Origin: Brucellaceae bacterium
GTDB taxonomy: Bacteria; Pseudomonadota; Alphaproteobacteria; Rhizobiales; Rhizobiaceae
Length of the DNA stretch: 26,668 nucleotides
Direction: 5' to 3'
Assembly (NCBI GenBank): GCA_020637775.1
Contig: JACKJV010000018.1
Coordinates: 1-26,668, forward strand
In this document: positions 6,638-14,306 of the stretch, piece after piece
How positions within the stretch are numbered: position 1 is the first letter of the stretch
Layout: every line of letters starts with the position of its first letter
The notes under the pieces: model-generated
Seen by the model: the letters and a program-made list of their open reading frames with translations, nothing else
What the model was told of the DNA's origin: nothing
The model's database searches: none
Made by a program: the position numbers and the translations under genes

Positions 6638-7228
6638 TCAAGAAAGCGTTTTCTGCCAATATTCCATTGGCTTGGCTGTTTGCGCCGGTTCGCCGGTATC
6701 GCGCCAGGAAAAATGCGTGGTGAGCCCCTCGATGCGCGCGTAGCCGCGTTTTTTCCAGAAGGCGTCCAGCGGCATGTAATCGGCAGGCCGCATCGGATGG
6801 CCGGCCGGGCGCACCACGGCGGAAAAGACGCAAGCCCCGAAACCCTGCGCGCGCGCCGCCTTTTCGCGCTCATCGAAGAAACGCACGCCGATGCCACGGC
6901 CGCGATAGTCCGGCATCAGCACCGACTCGCCGAAATAGAAATAGCGCTCCGGCGAAAGGCCCGCTTTGGCAAAGGGTTCGGCGAATTCGCTGAAATGATC
7001 GGCCAGCGGCGAAGCGGTCGCCGCACCAACCAGCCTGCCGCCATCGAAAGCACCGATGACCACGGCGCCCGGCGATTTAAGGTATGTCTGCAAATAGCGG
7101 CGTTCATAGGCGGGATCGCCGTCATAGAGATAGGGAAAGGCGCGGAAGACGGTGATGCGCAACCGCGCCAGCTCGTCGAGCGCCCGCTCCACCTCATCTG
7201 CCGCCAGTCGGCGCACCTCAACGGTCAT
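6638..7228 (-). CDS. GNAT-family N-acetyltransferase
   Basis: A 196-residue acyl-CoA-dependent acetyltransferase-like protein. The acetyl-CoA-binding motif A is YRGRGIGVRFFDEREKAAR (about residues 109-127), preceded by the beta strand YFGESVLMPD. FGACVFSAV and the Tyr/Trp-containing C-terminal part (DAFWKKRGYARIEGLTTHFS) complete the fold. The acceptor substrate cannot be read from the sequence. Its ATG lies inside the end of the upstream isomerase-related gene (overlap 7218-7228), so the two form a translationally coupled operon. This gene pair recurs in alphaproteobacteria to my knowledge, but no shared pathway is established. Confidence 0.9.
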   Translation of the reverse strand: MTVEVRRLAADEVERALDELARLRITVFRAFPYLYDGDPAYERRYLQTYLKSPGAVVIGAFDGGRLVGAATASPLADHFSEFAEPFAKAGLSPERYFYFGESVLMPDYRGRGIGVRFFDEREKAARAQGFGACVFSAVVRPAGHPMRPADYMPLDAFWKKRGYARIEGLTTHFSWRDTGEPAQTAKPMEYWQKTLS

Positions 7229-7634
7229 CGGAAACCTGGGCGATCCAGTCAGCGAGATTGTAATGGGTCGTCACCCGGCTGATCAATCCGTCGTCCACCT
7301 CGAACAGGATGGCCGCCGGCAGCGAATAGGTCTGCCCGTTGGCCGGCGGCAGCCCGTCCGCAGTGGCCAGATAGGTGCCGCGCACGGTGAATTCGGCCGC
7401 CGCCCGGCTGCCGCTTTCATTGACCATGATCTCGATGTCGCCCAGCGTCTCCTCGTAGTGCCGGCTCATCATCGCGTTGAACCAGCGGAATTTCTCCTTG
7501 CCGATCTCGCGCCCGCCCTGGTTGATGTCATGCGCCACGTCCTCGGCGAGCAGCGCCAGCATGGCCTCGTGGTCGGAGGCGTTGAATGCCTCCAGGTAGC
7601 GCCGGACAAGCACGCGGGTTTCGTCTGCGGTCAT
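7218..7634 (-). CDS. Ketosteroid isomerase-related protein (NTF2-like)
   Basis: A 138-residue protein of the SnoaL/NTF2-like fold, close to the steroid delta-isomerase-related family. The N-terminus TRVLVRRYLEAFNASDHEAM and LLAEDVAHDINQGG, the central FTVRGTY and the C-terminal THYNLADWIAQV are typical of these single-domain, cone-shaped proteins. Their pocket can isomerise, hydrolyse or simply bind small molecules, and no substrate is implied here. AAAGGA lies about 8 nt before the ATG. It is the first gene of a two-gene operon with the GNAT acetyltransferase, with an 11-base overlap. Confidence 0.88.
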   Translation of the reverse strand: MTADETRVLVRRYLEAFNASDHEAMLALLAEDVAHDINQGGREIGKEKFRWFNAMMSRHYEETLGDIEIMVNESGSRAAAEFTVRGTYLATADGLPPANGQTYSLPAAILFEVDDGLISRVTTHYNLADWIAQVSDDR

Positions 7635-7723
7635 CTCGTTTTCCTTTCCCGGTCAATCGGCGGTCTGACAATGCCGCAGCCCGCCATCCGGTTCAATTGC
7701 CCGCGCACGGCATCGAATCGCGC

Positions 7724-8173
7724 TCAGGGTTCGTCATCCAGCATGTGGGCGAGATAGGCTTCCGCATCGTCCAGATCCTGCTCATGCGCGCTCACCCGCC
7801 CGCGCACCGAAATGCCGGCCTGATGCACCGTCTCGCGCGAGCCGGAAACCAGCGGATGCCACCAGCGCAGGTCCTCGCCTGCGGCGATCAATCGGTAGGC
7901 GCAGGTAGAGGGAAGCCAGGCGATGGTGCGCACATTGTCCGGCGTCAATTGCACGCAATCGGACACCAGCGCGGCACGGTTGGCATAGTCGGTGCAGCGG
8001 CAGGCGCCGGCATCGAACAGGCGGCACCCCACCGAGGTCCAGTAGATCTCGCCGGTATCTTCGTCCTCCAGCTTGGCAAGGCAGCACTTGCCGCAGCCGT
8101 CGCAGAGGCTTTCCCACTCCGCACGGCTCATCGCCTCCAGTTGCTTTGTCTTCCAGAACGGTTCGTCATTCAT
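7724..8173 (-). CDS. YcgN-family cysteine cluster protein (UPF0260)
   Basis: A 149-residue cytoplasmic protein of the YcgN / UPF0260 family. It starts [20 protein letters not shown], followed by CGKCC and further cysteines in [15 protein letters not shown] and DCVQLT, the cysteine pattern typical of the Fe-S-flavin-like zinc/iron-chelating group. The segment [20 protein letters not shown] is also a family signature. Eight or so conserved cysteines suggest binding of a metal or Fe-S cluster; the function is unknown. No strong ribosome binding site precedes the ATG. It is divergent from the exonuclease-CBS gene. Confidence 0.93.
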   Translation of the reverse strand: MNDEPFWKTKQLEAMSRAEWESLCDGCGKCCLAKLEDEDTGEIYWTSVGCRLFDAGACRCTDYANRAALVSDCVQLTPDNVRTIAWLPSTCAYRLIAAGEDLRWWHPLVSGSRETVHQAGISVRGRVSAHEQDLDDAEAYLAHMLDDEP

Positions 8174-8331
8174 GGCGCGTGTGTGGAAGCACTGTTGGAC
8201 TTCGTCAAGGCGGGACAGGCTCGAAGATGAAACTTTCGTCGCCTTGCCCGATCATCTGACTCCGATCAAGGTCGCGCCGGTTTCTCCATGACAGTGTGCG
8301 CAAAAGGCTGAGGGGCCGGGAGGGGAAGGCA

Positions 8332-10461
8332 ATGAAACACGTCACGGGCGCAACGCCCCTGTCCATGCTCAACGCGGTGGCGCTGGACACCGAAACGACG
8401 GGGCTGGACCCCAAGAAGGCCCGTATCGTGCAGATCGGCGCCGTTCGCATTTCCAACGGCAAGGTCACCCCGTCCGACTGCATGGAAAAACTCGTTGACC
8501 CCGGGGAGCCGATTCCCGCGCAATCCACGGCGTTTCACGGCATCACGAACGCCATGGTGCGTCTGGCGCGTCCCTTTCCCGAGGTCTGGCGCGATACGCA
8601 GGATTTCATCGGCGCGCGCCTTGTCGTCGGCTACGCCATCGGCTTCGACCTGGCGGTTCTGGAACGTGAATGCGTGCGATCCGGGCAGCGCTGGGTCAGG
8701 CCGCGCACGCTGTGCATCCGTCTTCTGGCGCAATTGGCCAACCCGTCGCTGCCGGACTATTCGCTGGATATCATCGCCGCATGGCTGGATGTGAGCATTG
8801 TCGGCCGCCACACGGCGCTGGGCGATGCCGAGGCAACGGCGGAAATCTTCATCGCCCTGGTGCCGAAACTGGAAGCGGTGGGAATCAGGACCGTCGGCGA
8901 GGCCGAGCGCGCCACGCTGCGCCAGACCGGACAGGGCACGAACAGCGATGCAGCCCGCAAGGCCGGATGGGCGGCACCGGTCATCGACGGTGGCGAGATC
9001 GAACTCCAGCGCACGTTCAGCCAGTTCGACCCCTATGCCTACCAGCATCGGGTCGGCGACATGATGAGCAAGCCGCCGGTTGTCGTGGATGGCAGCCTGC
9101 CGCTGCGCGACCTCGTCACGCTGATGACCGACCGGCGCATCTCCTCCGTCTTCATTCATCCGCAGGCCGCCCAGGGCCGGCCTGTTCCCGAATATGGCAT
9201 TGTCACCGAGCGTGACGTGATGCGCGAAATCGCCGCGCGCGGCGCGGAAGCCTTTGGCCGCACCGCCGGCGATCTCATCAAGGGGCCGCTGGCATCCATC
9301 CGCGAGGCCGCCTTCGCCTATCGCGCCATGAGTCGCATGGACCGCCTGCGCTTCCGCCATCTGGCGGTGCGTGACAATGCGGGGCGGCTGACGGGCATCG
9401 TCTCGGCCCGCGACCTGCTGAAGCTGCGCGCCGGCGCCGCCATCAAGCTGGACGACGCCATCGAGACGGCCACATCCTCTGCGGAAATGGCCGCGGCTTG
9501 GGCCACATTGCCCTCTGTCGTGGGCCTGCTGGTCAAGGAGGGGCTCGATGCCCGCCTCATCGCCGAGATCACCAGCGAGGAATTGCGCTCGCTGACCCGC
9601 CGTGCCGCCCAGCTTGCCGAGCGGGAAATGCAGGAAGAGGGCAAGGGCGGGCCGCCCTGCCCCTATGCCGTTCTCGTCCTCGGCTCTGGCGGACGTGGCG
9701 AAAGCCTGCTGGCCGCCGACCAGGACAATGCCATCGTCTATGCCGAGGGCGCACCGGACGGGCCGGAAGACCAATGGTTTGCCGCCATGGCCGAAAAGAT
9801 GACGATGACCCTGCATGCCGCCGGCGTGCCGCTTTGCAAGGGCAATGTCATGGCAACCAATCCGGAATTCCGCGGCTCGCTGGAGACATGGAAGAAGCGG
9901 ATCGACGGCTGGACCGGACGCACCACGCCGCAGGACCTGCTCAATGTCGACATTTTCTTTGATCTCCTGCCGGTCCATGGCGATCTGGCGCTTGGCCATG
10001 CCCTTTTCGACCATGCCTGGAGCAAGGGCGGCCCGAAGGCGGTCTTGCCGCGCCACATGGCGGCCAACATTGCCGAGCCGCCCGGCGCCTTCACCCTGTT
10101 CGGCGGATTGCGCACCGAGAATGGCCGCCTCGATCTCAAGGCCTACGGCCTGTTCGCCGTTGTGGCGGCAGCCCGCGTCATGGCGCTGGCCCACGACATC
10201 CCCGTCCATTCCACGCGCGCCCGGATCGAAGGGCTCATCTCGCGCGAGATCGGCAATGCCGGAGACCTGAAATCGGTCCTGTCGGCCCACGCGGTCCTGC
10301 TCAATCTCATGCTGCACCAGCAGAGCCGCGATCTCGATGCCGGCCTGAAGCCCACCAACGCGGTCAACGTGAACATGCTGGATGCCAACCAGAAGGAAGC
10401 GCTCAAGACGGCGCTCAAGCAGGTGGCGTCGGTGCCCTCCATGGCGCGGGGGCTGATGTAG
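8332..10461 (+). CDS. DEDDh exonuclease-CBS-DUF294 fusion protein
   Basis: A 709-residue protein of three parts. Residues about 13-175 are a DEDDh 3'-5' exonuclease domain like DNA polymerase III epsilon: Asp19/Glu21 in LDTETTGLDP, Asp106 in GFDLA, and His160/Asp165 in GRHTALGDAEAT are all present. Residues about 240-370 are a pair of CBS domains (MMSKPPVVVDGSLPLRDLVT; RHLAVRDNAGRLTGIVSARD), which usually sense adenine nucleotides. Residues about 440-700 match the DUF294 nucleotidyltransferase-like region and its C-terminal partner. LGSGGRGESLLAADQDNAIV carries the GG.GR.E....D.D pattern seen in GlnD-type enzymes, with Asp463 and Asp465 as candidate metal ligands. The start has a GGGAGGGGAAGG sequence upstream. 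All catalytic residues look intact, so it may join a nuclease with a regulated nucleotidyltransferase. Substrates are unknown. Confidence 0.92.
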   Translation: MKHVTGATPLSMLNAVALDTETTGLDPKKARIVQIGAVRISNGKVTPSDCMEKLVDPGEPIPAQSTAFHGITNAMVRLARPFPEVWRDTQDFIGARLVVGYAIGFDLAVLERECVRSGQRWVRPRTLCIRLLAQLANPSLPDYSLDIIAAWLDVSIVGRHTALGDAEATAEIFIALVPKLEAVGIRTVGEAERATLRQTGQGTNSDAARKAGWAAPVIDGGEIELQRTFSQFDPYAYQHRVGDMMSKPPVVVDGSLPLRDLVTLMTDRRISSVFIHPQAAQGRPVPEYGIVTERDVMREIAARGAEAFGRTAGDLIKGPLASIREAAFAYRAMSRMDRLRFRHLAVRDNAGRLTGIVSARDLLKLRAGAAIKLDDAIETATSSAEMAAAWATLPSVVGLLVKEGLDARLIAEITSEELRSLTRRAAQLAEREMQEEGKGGPPCPYAVLVLGSGGRGESLLAADQDNAIVYAEGAPDGPEDQWFAAMAEKMTMTLHAAGVPLCKGNVMATNPEFRGSLETWKKRIDGWTGRTTPQDLLNVDIFFDLLPVHGDLALGHALFDHAWSKGGPKAVLPRHMAANIAEPPGAFTLFGGLRTENGRLDLKAYGLFAVVAAARVMALAHDIPVHSTRARIEGLISREIGNAGDLKSVLSAHAVLLNLMLHQQSRDLDAGLKPTNAVNVNMLDANQKEALKTALKQVASVPSMARGLM

Positions 10462-10561
10462 CCAAAGGCCATCTTCCCGCCATACATCGGCAGTTTGCGG
10501 AACAGATGCCCGTGCAATGGATTTCCTTGTCGAAGGGACCGAACCCGCGAAAGGAAATTGC

Positions 10562-12325
10562 ATGAGACGTCTCGTCCTCCTGGCAACGGCCAGCACCCTC
10601 ACCGGCATCGCGCCGCTCGCAGCAGCACCGCTTGCACCAACGCAGCCGGCGGTGGCCCAGCAATCCCGGACGCTGCTCTTCGCGCAGAACGATACCGCGA
10701 AGGAGGAGGAGAAGGTGCTGGAAAAGCTGGAGGAGCAGCAGCCCGCCACCGAGCCCGAAACCGAGGCCGCGCCCGCCGAACAGGCCGAGGAGCAGCAGCC
10801 CGCCGCCGAGCCCGAAGCCGAAGCCGCGCCTGCCGAACAGGCCGAGGAACAGCAGCCCGCCGCCGAACCGGAAGCCGAGGCCGCGCCCGCCGAACAGGCC
10901 GAGGAGCAGCAGCCCGCCACCGAACCCGAAGCCGGGGCCGCGCCCGCCGAACAGGCCGAAGAGGAGCAGCAGCCCGCCGCCGAGCCCGAAGCCGAAGCAG
11001 CGCCCGCCGAACAGGCCGAGGAGCAGCAGCCCGCTGCCGAGCCCGAAGCCGAGGCCGCGCCCGCCGAACAGGCAGAGGAGCAGCAGCCCGCCGCCGAACC
11101 CGAATCCGGGGCCGCGCCCGCCGAACAGGCCGAAGAGGAGCAGCAGCCCGCCGCCGAACCGGAGGCCGAGACCGCGCCCGCCGAACAGGCCGAGGAGCAG
11201 CAGCCCGCCACCGAGCCCGAAGCCGACGCCGCGCCTACCGAACAGGCCGAGGAGCGGCAGCAACCGGTACCCACCCCGGAAGCCAGGCCTGAAGAGAGCG
11301 AGCTGGCCGGACAGGAAAGGGACCGTCGCCGCCGCGAGGAACGCGTGCGCATCGACGAACCCATCGAGCCGATCGAAAGCGAGCGCGGCGAACGGATCGA
11401 GGACGGACGGGATGTCGCGACGCGCCCGCGCTGGCGTGAGCGCCGGGATGCGCGTGAAGTGCGCGAGTTCGACGACAGGGTGGTGATCCGGCTTGGCGAT
11501 GGCGGCCTCGTGGTCGAGCGCAGGGACGGGCGCGACGAGCGAATCCGCCGCCGCTCCAGAAATGTCGAGGTCGAGCGTCTGCGCGGCGGCCGGATCCGCG
11601 AAACCGTGCACAGGCGCAACGTCTCCATCGTGACGATCTACGGGCGGAACGGCGAAATCCTGCGCCGCTCGCGCATCGGTCCGGACGGGCGCGAAACCGT
11701 GCTCTTCTACGTTCCCCGCGACCGCTGGGACAACATGCCCATCGGGCGTGAACGCTGGGACCGTGACTATGGCCTGCCTCCGCTTCGCGTGACGGTGCCG
11801 CGTGACCGCTATGTCTGGGAGCCCCGGCGGGCTTCGCCCGAGGACTACTACGAGTTCCTCGAACAGCCGCCGGTCGAGCGTGCCGAACGCCTCTACTCGG
11901 TCGATGAGGTGCGCTATTCCGAACGCCTGCGCGACAAGCTCCCCCGCATCGATCTGGAGACGGTGAACTTCGCTTTCGGTTCTGCCCGGATTCGCGAGGA
12001 AGACATCGGCAAGCTTCAGGACCTGGCAGATGCCATCAAACGCATCGTCGGCAACAATCCGTCCGAATCCTTCCTCATCGAAGGCCATACGGATGCCGTG
12101 GGATCGGAAGTGGCCAACCTTGCCCTGTCCGACAGGCGCGCCGAGAATGTCGCCATCGCCCTGACGGACGTGTTCGACGTGCCGCCGGAAAACCTGGTCA
12201 CACAGGGCTATGGCGAAAGCGATCTCAAGGTCGAGACCGAAGGCCGTTCGGCGGCGAACCGGCGGGTCACCGTGCGCCGGATCACGCCGCTTGTCGCACC
12301 GGGCAACAGCGCCCGCGCCCAGTGA
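10562..12325 (+). CDS. OmpA-family protein with Glu/Pro/Ala repeats
   Basis: A 587-residue exported protein. Residues 1-33 are a signal peptide (MRRLVLLATASTLTGIAPLA onward, cleavage near AVAQQ). Residues 57-229 are nine tandem 19-20-residue units of type EEQQPAAEPEAEAAPAEQA, acidic and likely unstructured. Residues 230-460 are highly charged, rich in Arg/Glu, with RRRSRNVEVERLRGGRIRET and YVPRDRWDNMP. Residues about 460-580 are an OmpA C-terminal peptidoglycan-binding domain (LETVNFAFGSARIREEDIGK; IEGHTDAVGSEVANLALSDR; RAENVAIAL; VTQGYGESDLKVETEGRSAA; NRRVTVR). The protein probably anchors to peptidoglycan while the repeat region spans the periplasm. AAAGGA precedes the ATG; an in-frame upstream start would spoil the signal peptide. 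It follows the exonuclease-CBS gene by 100 bp on the same strand. Confidence 0.92.
   Translation: MRRLVLLATASTLTGIAPLAAAPLAPTQPAVAQQSRTLLFAQNDTAKEEEKVLEKLEEQQPATEPETEAAPAEQAEEQQPAAEPEAEAAPAEQAEEQQPAAEPEAEAAPAEQAEEQQPATEPEAGAAPAEQAEEEQQPAAEPEAEAAPAEQAEEQQPAAEPEAEAAPAEQAEEQQPAAEPESGAAPAEQAEEEQQPAAEPEAETAPAEQAEEQQPATEPEADAAPTEQAEERQQPVPTPEARPEESELAGQERDRRRREERVRIDEPIEPIESERGERIEDGRDVATRPRWRERRDAREVREFDDRVVIRLGDGGLVVERRDGRDERIRRRSRNVEVERLRGGRIRETVHRRNVSIVTIYGRNGEILRRSRIGPDGRETVLFYVPRDRWDNMPIGRERWDRDYGLPPLRVTVPRDRYVWEPRRASPEDYYEFLEQPPVERAERLYSVDEVRYSERLRDKLPRIDLETVNFAFGSARIREEDIGKLQDLADAIKRIVGNNPSESFLIEGHTDAVGSEVANLALSDRRAENVAIALTDVFDVPPENLVTQGYGESDLKVETEGRSAANRRVTVRRITPLVAPGNSARAQ
10730..11248 (+). 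repeat. Nine in-frame tandem repeats of 57 or 60 bp
   Basis: Nine consecutive units, seven of 57 bp and two (the fourth and seventh) of 60 bp, encode EEQQPAAEPEAEAAPAEQA with small changes. A degenerate tenth unit follows (EERQQPVPTPEA). Units 4 and 7 share both a Gly in place of Glu (EAG/ESG) and an extra Glu, so units 2-4 and 5-7 look like copies of one three-unit block. The unit lengths are multiples of three, so copy-number change keeps the frame. Confidence 0.95.
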
Positions 12326-12487
12326 GGGAATGCCCGGCGGGCGGGCGGCGGCTCACGCCGCCTGCCACCATATTGCCCCGAAATGGTCCAAGAGCGCCCA
12401 TCGCATTTCCACTTTCGATGCCTATCTTCAGACCATCCCTGCCTCATCCCGAATGCAGGCCCTGTCCCTTGCCTGATCGCGGGAGCG
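12326..12487 (+). other. Spacer before a strong terminator; possible 3'-UTR or sRNA
   Basis: No gene is supported between the OmpA-family stop and the next start at 12690. A stem of GGCGGC/GCCGCC type lies at about 12345-12365 without a T tract. The strong terminator at 12488 is 160 bp past the stop codon, so this stretch may be a long 3'-UTR or may hold a short independent transcript. I see no clear promoter. Confidence 0.3.
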
Positions 12488-12525
12488 AAGCCCGGCCGGT
12501 TCTCCCCTCTCCGGCCGGGCTTTTT
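12488..12525 (+). terminator. Strong rho-independent terminator
   Basis: AAGCCCGGCCGG (12488-12499) and CCGGCCGGGCTT (12511-12522) form a perfect 12-bp stem with an 11-nt loop, followed by TTT. It is oriented for plus-strand transcription from the OmpA-family gene or an RNA in the spacer. Confidence 0.85.
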
Positions 12526-12689
12526 CATGCCGCCAGCCATGCCGGCCCGCATGCTGCCGCTGTTTCAGTCTTTCACGACTTGTGATCCCTGCCCCGGAAC
12601 CGCGCCCGCCAAAAAGCCGTTCTTCTCTTCGAGCCTTGCCTCTCAGGCAACGCCACGCAGATGACGATTGTTTTGCAAGGAGACCTTCC

Positions 12690-13067
12690 ATGAACGAGAA
12701 CCAATCCCCCCGCCGCGACTATCGCGAGACCCGCGCCGAAGCCTCTTCCAGCGGCGCTGGCTGGTTGATCGCCGGGGTGGCGATCGCTGCCCTCGTGGCC
12801 GTCGGCGCCTGGATCTATTCCGGCACCACGACAGACACGGTGGCGACCGACGGGACACCTGCAGTGACCGACCAGGTTCCCACAGACACGACCGAAACCG
12901 GCTCCGTGACCGGCGAGGAACCGGCGCCGATGACCAATGACGCGCCGGCGGCGACCGATACGGCGCCGATGGATGATGCACCGGCCACGCAGGCGGCACC
13001 TGAAACCCCGGCGCAAGGCGACGAAGCCCCCGCCGGCGGCACGGACACCACTCCGCCCGCCCAGTAA
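12690..13067 (+). CDS. Single-span membrane protein with Thr/Pro/Ala tail
   Basis: A 125-residue protein of unknown function. Residues 1-22 are polar and cytoplasmic-like (MNENQSPRRDYRETRAEASS). Residues about 24-45 are one membrane span (GWLIAGVAIAALVAVGAWIY). The remainder is a low-complexity tail rich in Thr, Pro, Ala, Asp and Glu, probably disordered and periplasmic. AAGGAGA lies 7 nt before the ATG, so the longer open frame is rejected. It is followed by a good terminator and stands as a single transcription unit. Proteins of this layout are common in Hyphomicrobiales; I know no assigned function. Confidence 0.8.
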   Translation: MNENQSPRRDYRETRAEASSSGAGWLIAGVAIAALVAVGAWIYSGTTTDTVATDGTPAVTDQVPTDTTETGSVTGEEPAPMTNDAPAATDTAPMDDAPATQAAPETPAQGDEAPAGGTDTTPPAQ

Positions 13068-13089
13068 AAGTCATTCGCCAGCATCGCAC

Positions 13090-13120
13090 AAAGGCGTCGT
13101 CCCACGGACGGCGCCTTTTT
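13090..13120 (+). terminator. Rho-independent terminator
   Basis: AAAGGCGTCGTC (13090-13101) and GACGGCGCCTTT (13107-13118) pair over 12 bp with one G-T pair and a 5-nt loop, followed by TT. It lies 22 bp past the stop of the single-span membrane protein gene. Confidence 0.8.
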
Positions 13121-13137
13121 CCGTGCCAGGGTGTTGC

Positions 13138-13425
13138 TCAGTACCGGTTGCCCGGAACAGGGACGGCGGGCTCTGTCTGCGCACTCTGCCGCTTTATGGA
13201 CCCGGTTGCCATCGGATCGACCGTGGTTGCATCATCGCTGCCCGGCAGCACAGCCCGCCCCGCCATCACGACACCCCGTCCGGCCAGTTTTCCCGCGCCC
13301 ACCGTGGTTTTCACCGCAGCCTTGGTTACCGCATAGGTTGCCCCCGCACCGACGACCGCAGCCGTGCCACAGCCTGCAAGCGGGGCGCAGGCGGCGAGCG
13401 TAAAAAGGATGATAGCCTTGCGCAT
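13138..13425 (-). CDS. Small lipoprotein
   Basis: A 95-residue putative lipoprotein. MRKAIILFTLAACAPLAGC is a lipoprotein signal with lipobox LAGC and Cys19 as the lipidation site. The mature part is Ala/Gly/Val-rich (TAAVVGAGATYAVTKAAVKT), with a glycine-zipper-like hydrophobic stretch, and ends in a polar tail (TEPAVPVPGNRY). The open frame extends upstream, but a start earlier than this ATG would bury the signal peptide. It could sit in the inner or outer membrane. Function unknown. It is the last gene of a minus-strand series but is 70 bp from yjbQ and may have its own promoter. Confidence 0.8.
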   Translation of the reverse strand: MRKAIILFTLAACAPLAGCGTAAVVGAGATYAVTKAAVKTTVGAGKLAGRGVVMAGRAVLPGSDDATTVDPMATGSIKRQSAQTEPAVPVPGNRY

Positions 13426-13495
13426 GAAGCGGCCCCCCGGTTTCGCCGCCCGACATTGCAGGCAACGGATTAAGGCCGCGTTAAGGAAACCGCGA

Positions 13496-13918
13496 TCAGG
13501 CAGACAGATGCAGCACGATTTCGCGCCGGTGCGGCTGGTCGCGATGCTCGAACAGGTACAACCCCTGCCACGTGCCAAGCAGAAGACGGCTGTCAGCCAC
13601 CGGAATGCCCAGCGACGTCTGGGTCAGCGCGGCCTTGATATGGGCCGGCATGTCATCCGGCCCCTCGTCGCGATGAACGATCCAGCGCATGGACGGATCG
13701 TCGGCTGGCGGCACGACCCGCGAAAAAAAGCCCTTCAGGTCGCGCCGGACATCGGGATCGGCATTTTCCTGGATCAGCAGCGAGCAGGATGTATGCCGAA
13801 CGAAGATCGTGAGCAGCCCTTCCGCCGGCGCATTCGCTTGCACGAAAGCGGTTGCCTCAGCCGTGAATTCGTAAAGCCCCTGGCCACGGGTCGCGATGGT
13901 GAGCCGCGTCTGCGCCAT
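13496..13918 (-). CDS. yjbQ: YjbQ family protein
   Basis: A 140-residue protein of the YjbQ / UPF0047 family, annotated in databases as secondary thiamine-phosphate synthase enzyme because some members can restore thiamine synthesis when overproduced. The signatures are clear: GLLTIFVRHTSCSLLIQENA, DPDVRRDLKGFF, WIVHRDEGPDDMPAHIKAAL, and GTWQGLYLFEHRD at the C-terminus. The conserved histidines (H in VRHTS, HRDEGPDDMPAH, EHRD) form a metal-binding pocket in known structures. The ATG at 13918 begins 2 bp after the HlyU-family stop, so the two genes form an operon. The physiological role is not settled. Confidence 0.93.
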   Translation of the reverse strand: MAQTRLTIATRGQGLYEFTAEATAFVQANAPAEGLLTIFVRHTSCSLLIQENADPDVRRDLKGFFSRVVPPADDPSMRWIVHRDEGPDDMPAHIKAALTQTSLGIPVADSRLLLGTWQGLYLFEHRDQPHRREIVLHLSA

Positions 13919-13920
13919 GA

Positions 13921-14199
13921 TCAGCCGAACAGGTCCTCGCCCTGCTGGTCGATCAGCAGCCGCGCCTTGCGCATGAAGGCATCGGCTGCATCGTCGGATG
14001 TGGTGAACATGTCCGCGCGGATGAGCATGTGTTCGCGCCGCCCATCGCCCTCGCCCAGCACGATCAGGCCCTGCAACCGGTACATGCCGCCCTCGGCCTT
14101 CGGCATCGGCGTCAGGGCATAACCCTGGTACTCCACCGTTTCCGCCTTGATCGGCTGCGCATCCGCGCCACCGCCGAACAGGCGCTTGAGAAAGGACAT
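13921..14199 (-). CDS. HlyU-family protein
   Basis: A 92-residue protein of the HlyU family (PF10115 type). MSFLKRLFGGG, VEYQGYALTPMPKAEGGMYR, then MLIRADMF and ARLLIDQQGEDLF match family members. The name comes from a Vibrio regulator of haemolysin, but alphaproteobacterial members of this kind lack a visible helix-turn-helix, and their role is not established. AAAGGAGG 8 nt before this ATG decides the start over a longer frame. It is the first gene of an operon with yjbQ, 2 bp apart. Confidence 0.88.
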   Translation of the reverse strand: MSFLKRLFGGGADAQPIKAETVEYQGYALTPMPKAEGGMYRLQGLIVLGEGDGRREHMLIRADMFTTSDDAADAFMRKARLLIDQQGEDLFG

Positions 14200-14306
14200 G
14201 CGCTTGCCTCCTTTGACCGTCTGTCCGGAGCCATACACCAACCGGCCGTGTTTGTGAAACCGCCGGTGGCGGAACGGGCCGGCGCGGCCCGCTCCTTTTC
14301 CAGCCG

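Noticed and set aside
10730..11248. Regular 57-bp periodicity considered as a CRISPR array
   Set aside because: There are no unique spacers, the repeats are continuous and in frame, and they encode protein.
8266..11628. Minus-strand open frame of 1120 codons opposite the exonuclease and OmpA genes
   Set aside because: It has no domain similarity, its translation is Ser/Ala/Gly repeats mirroring the OmpA repeats, and the plus-strand genes have clear domains and ribosome binding sites. It is a product of high GC.
10415..12088. Minus-strand open frame of 557 codons rich in Gly/Leu repeats, resembling a repetitive membrane protein
   Set aside because: It is the antisense reading of the Glu/Pro/Ala repeats of the OmpA-family gene and has no ribosome binding site or family match.
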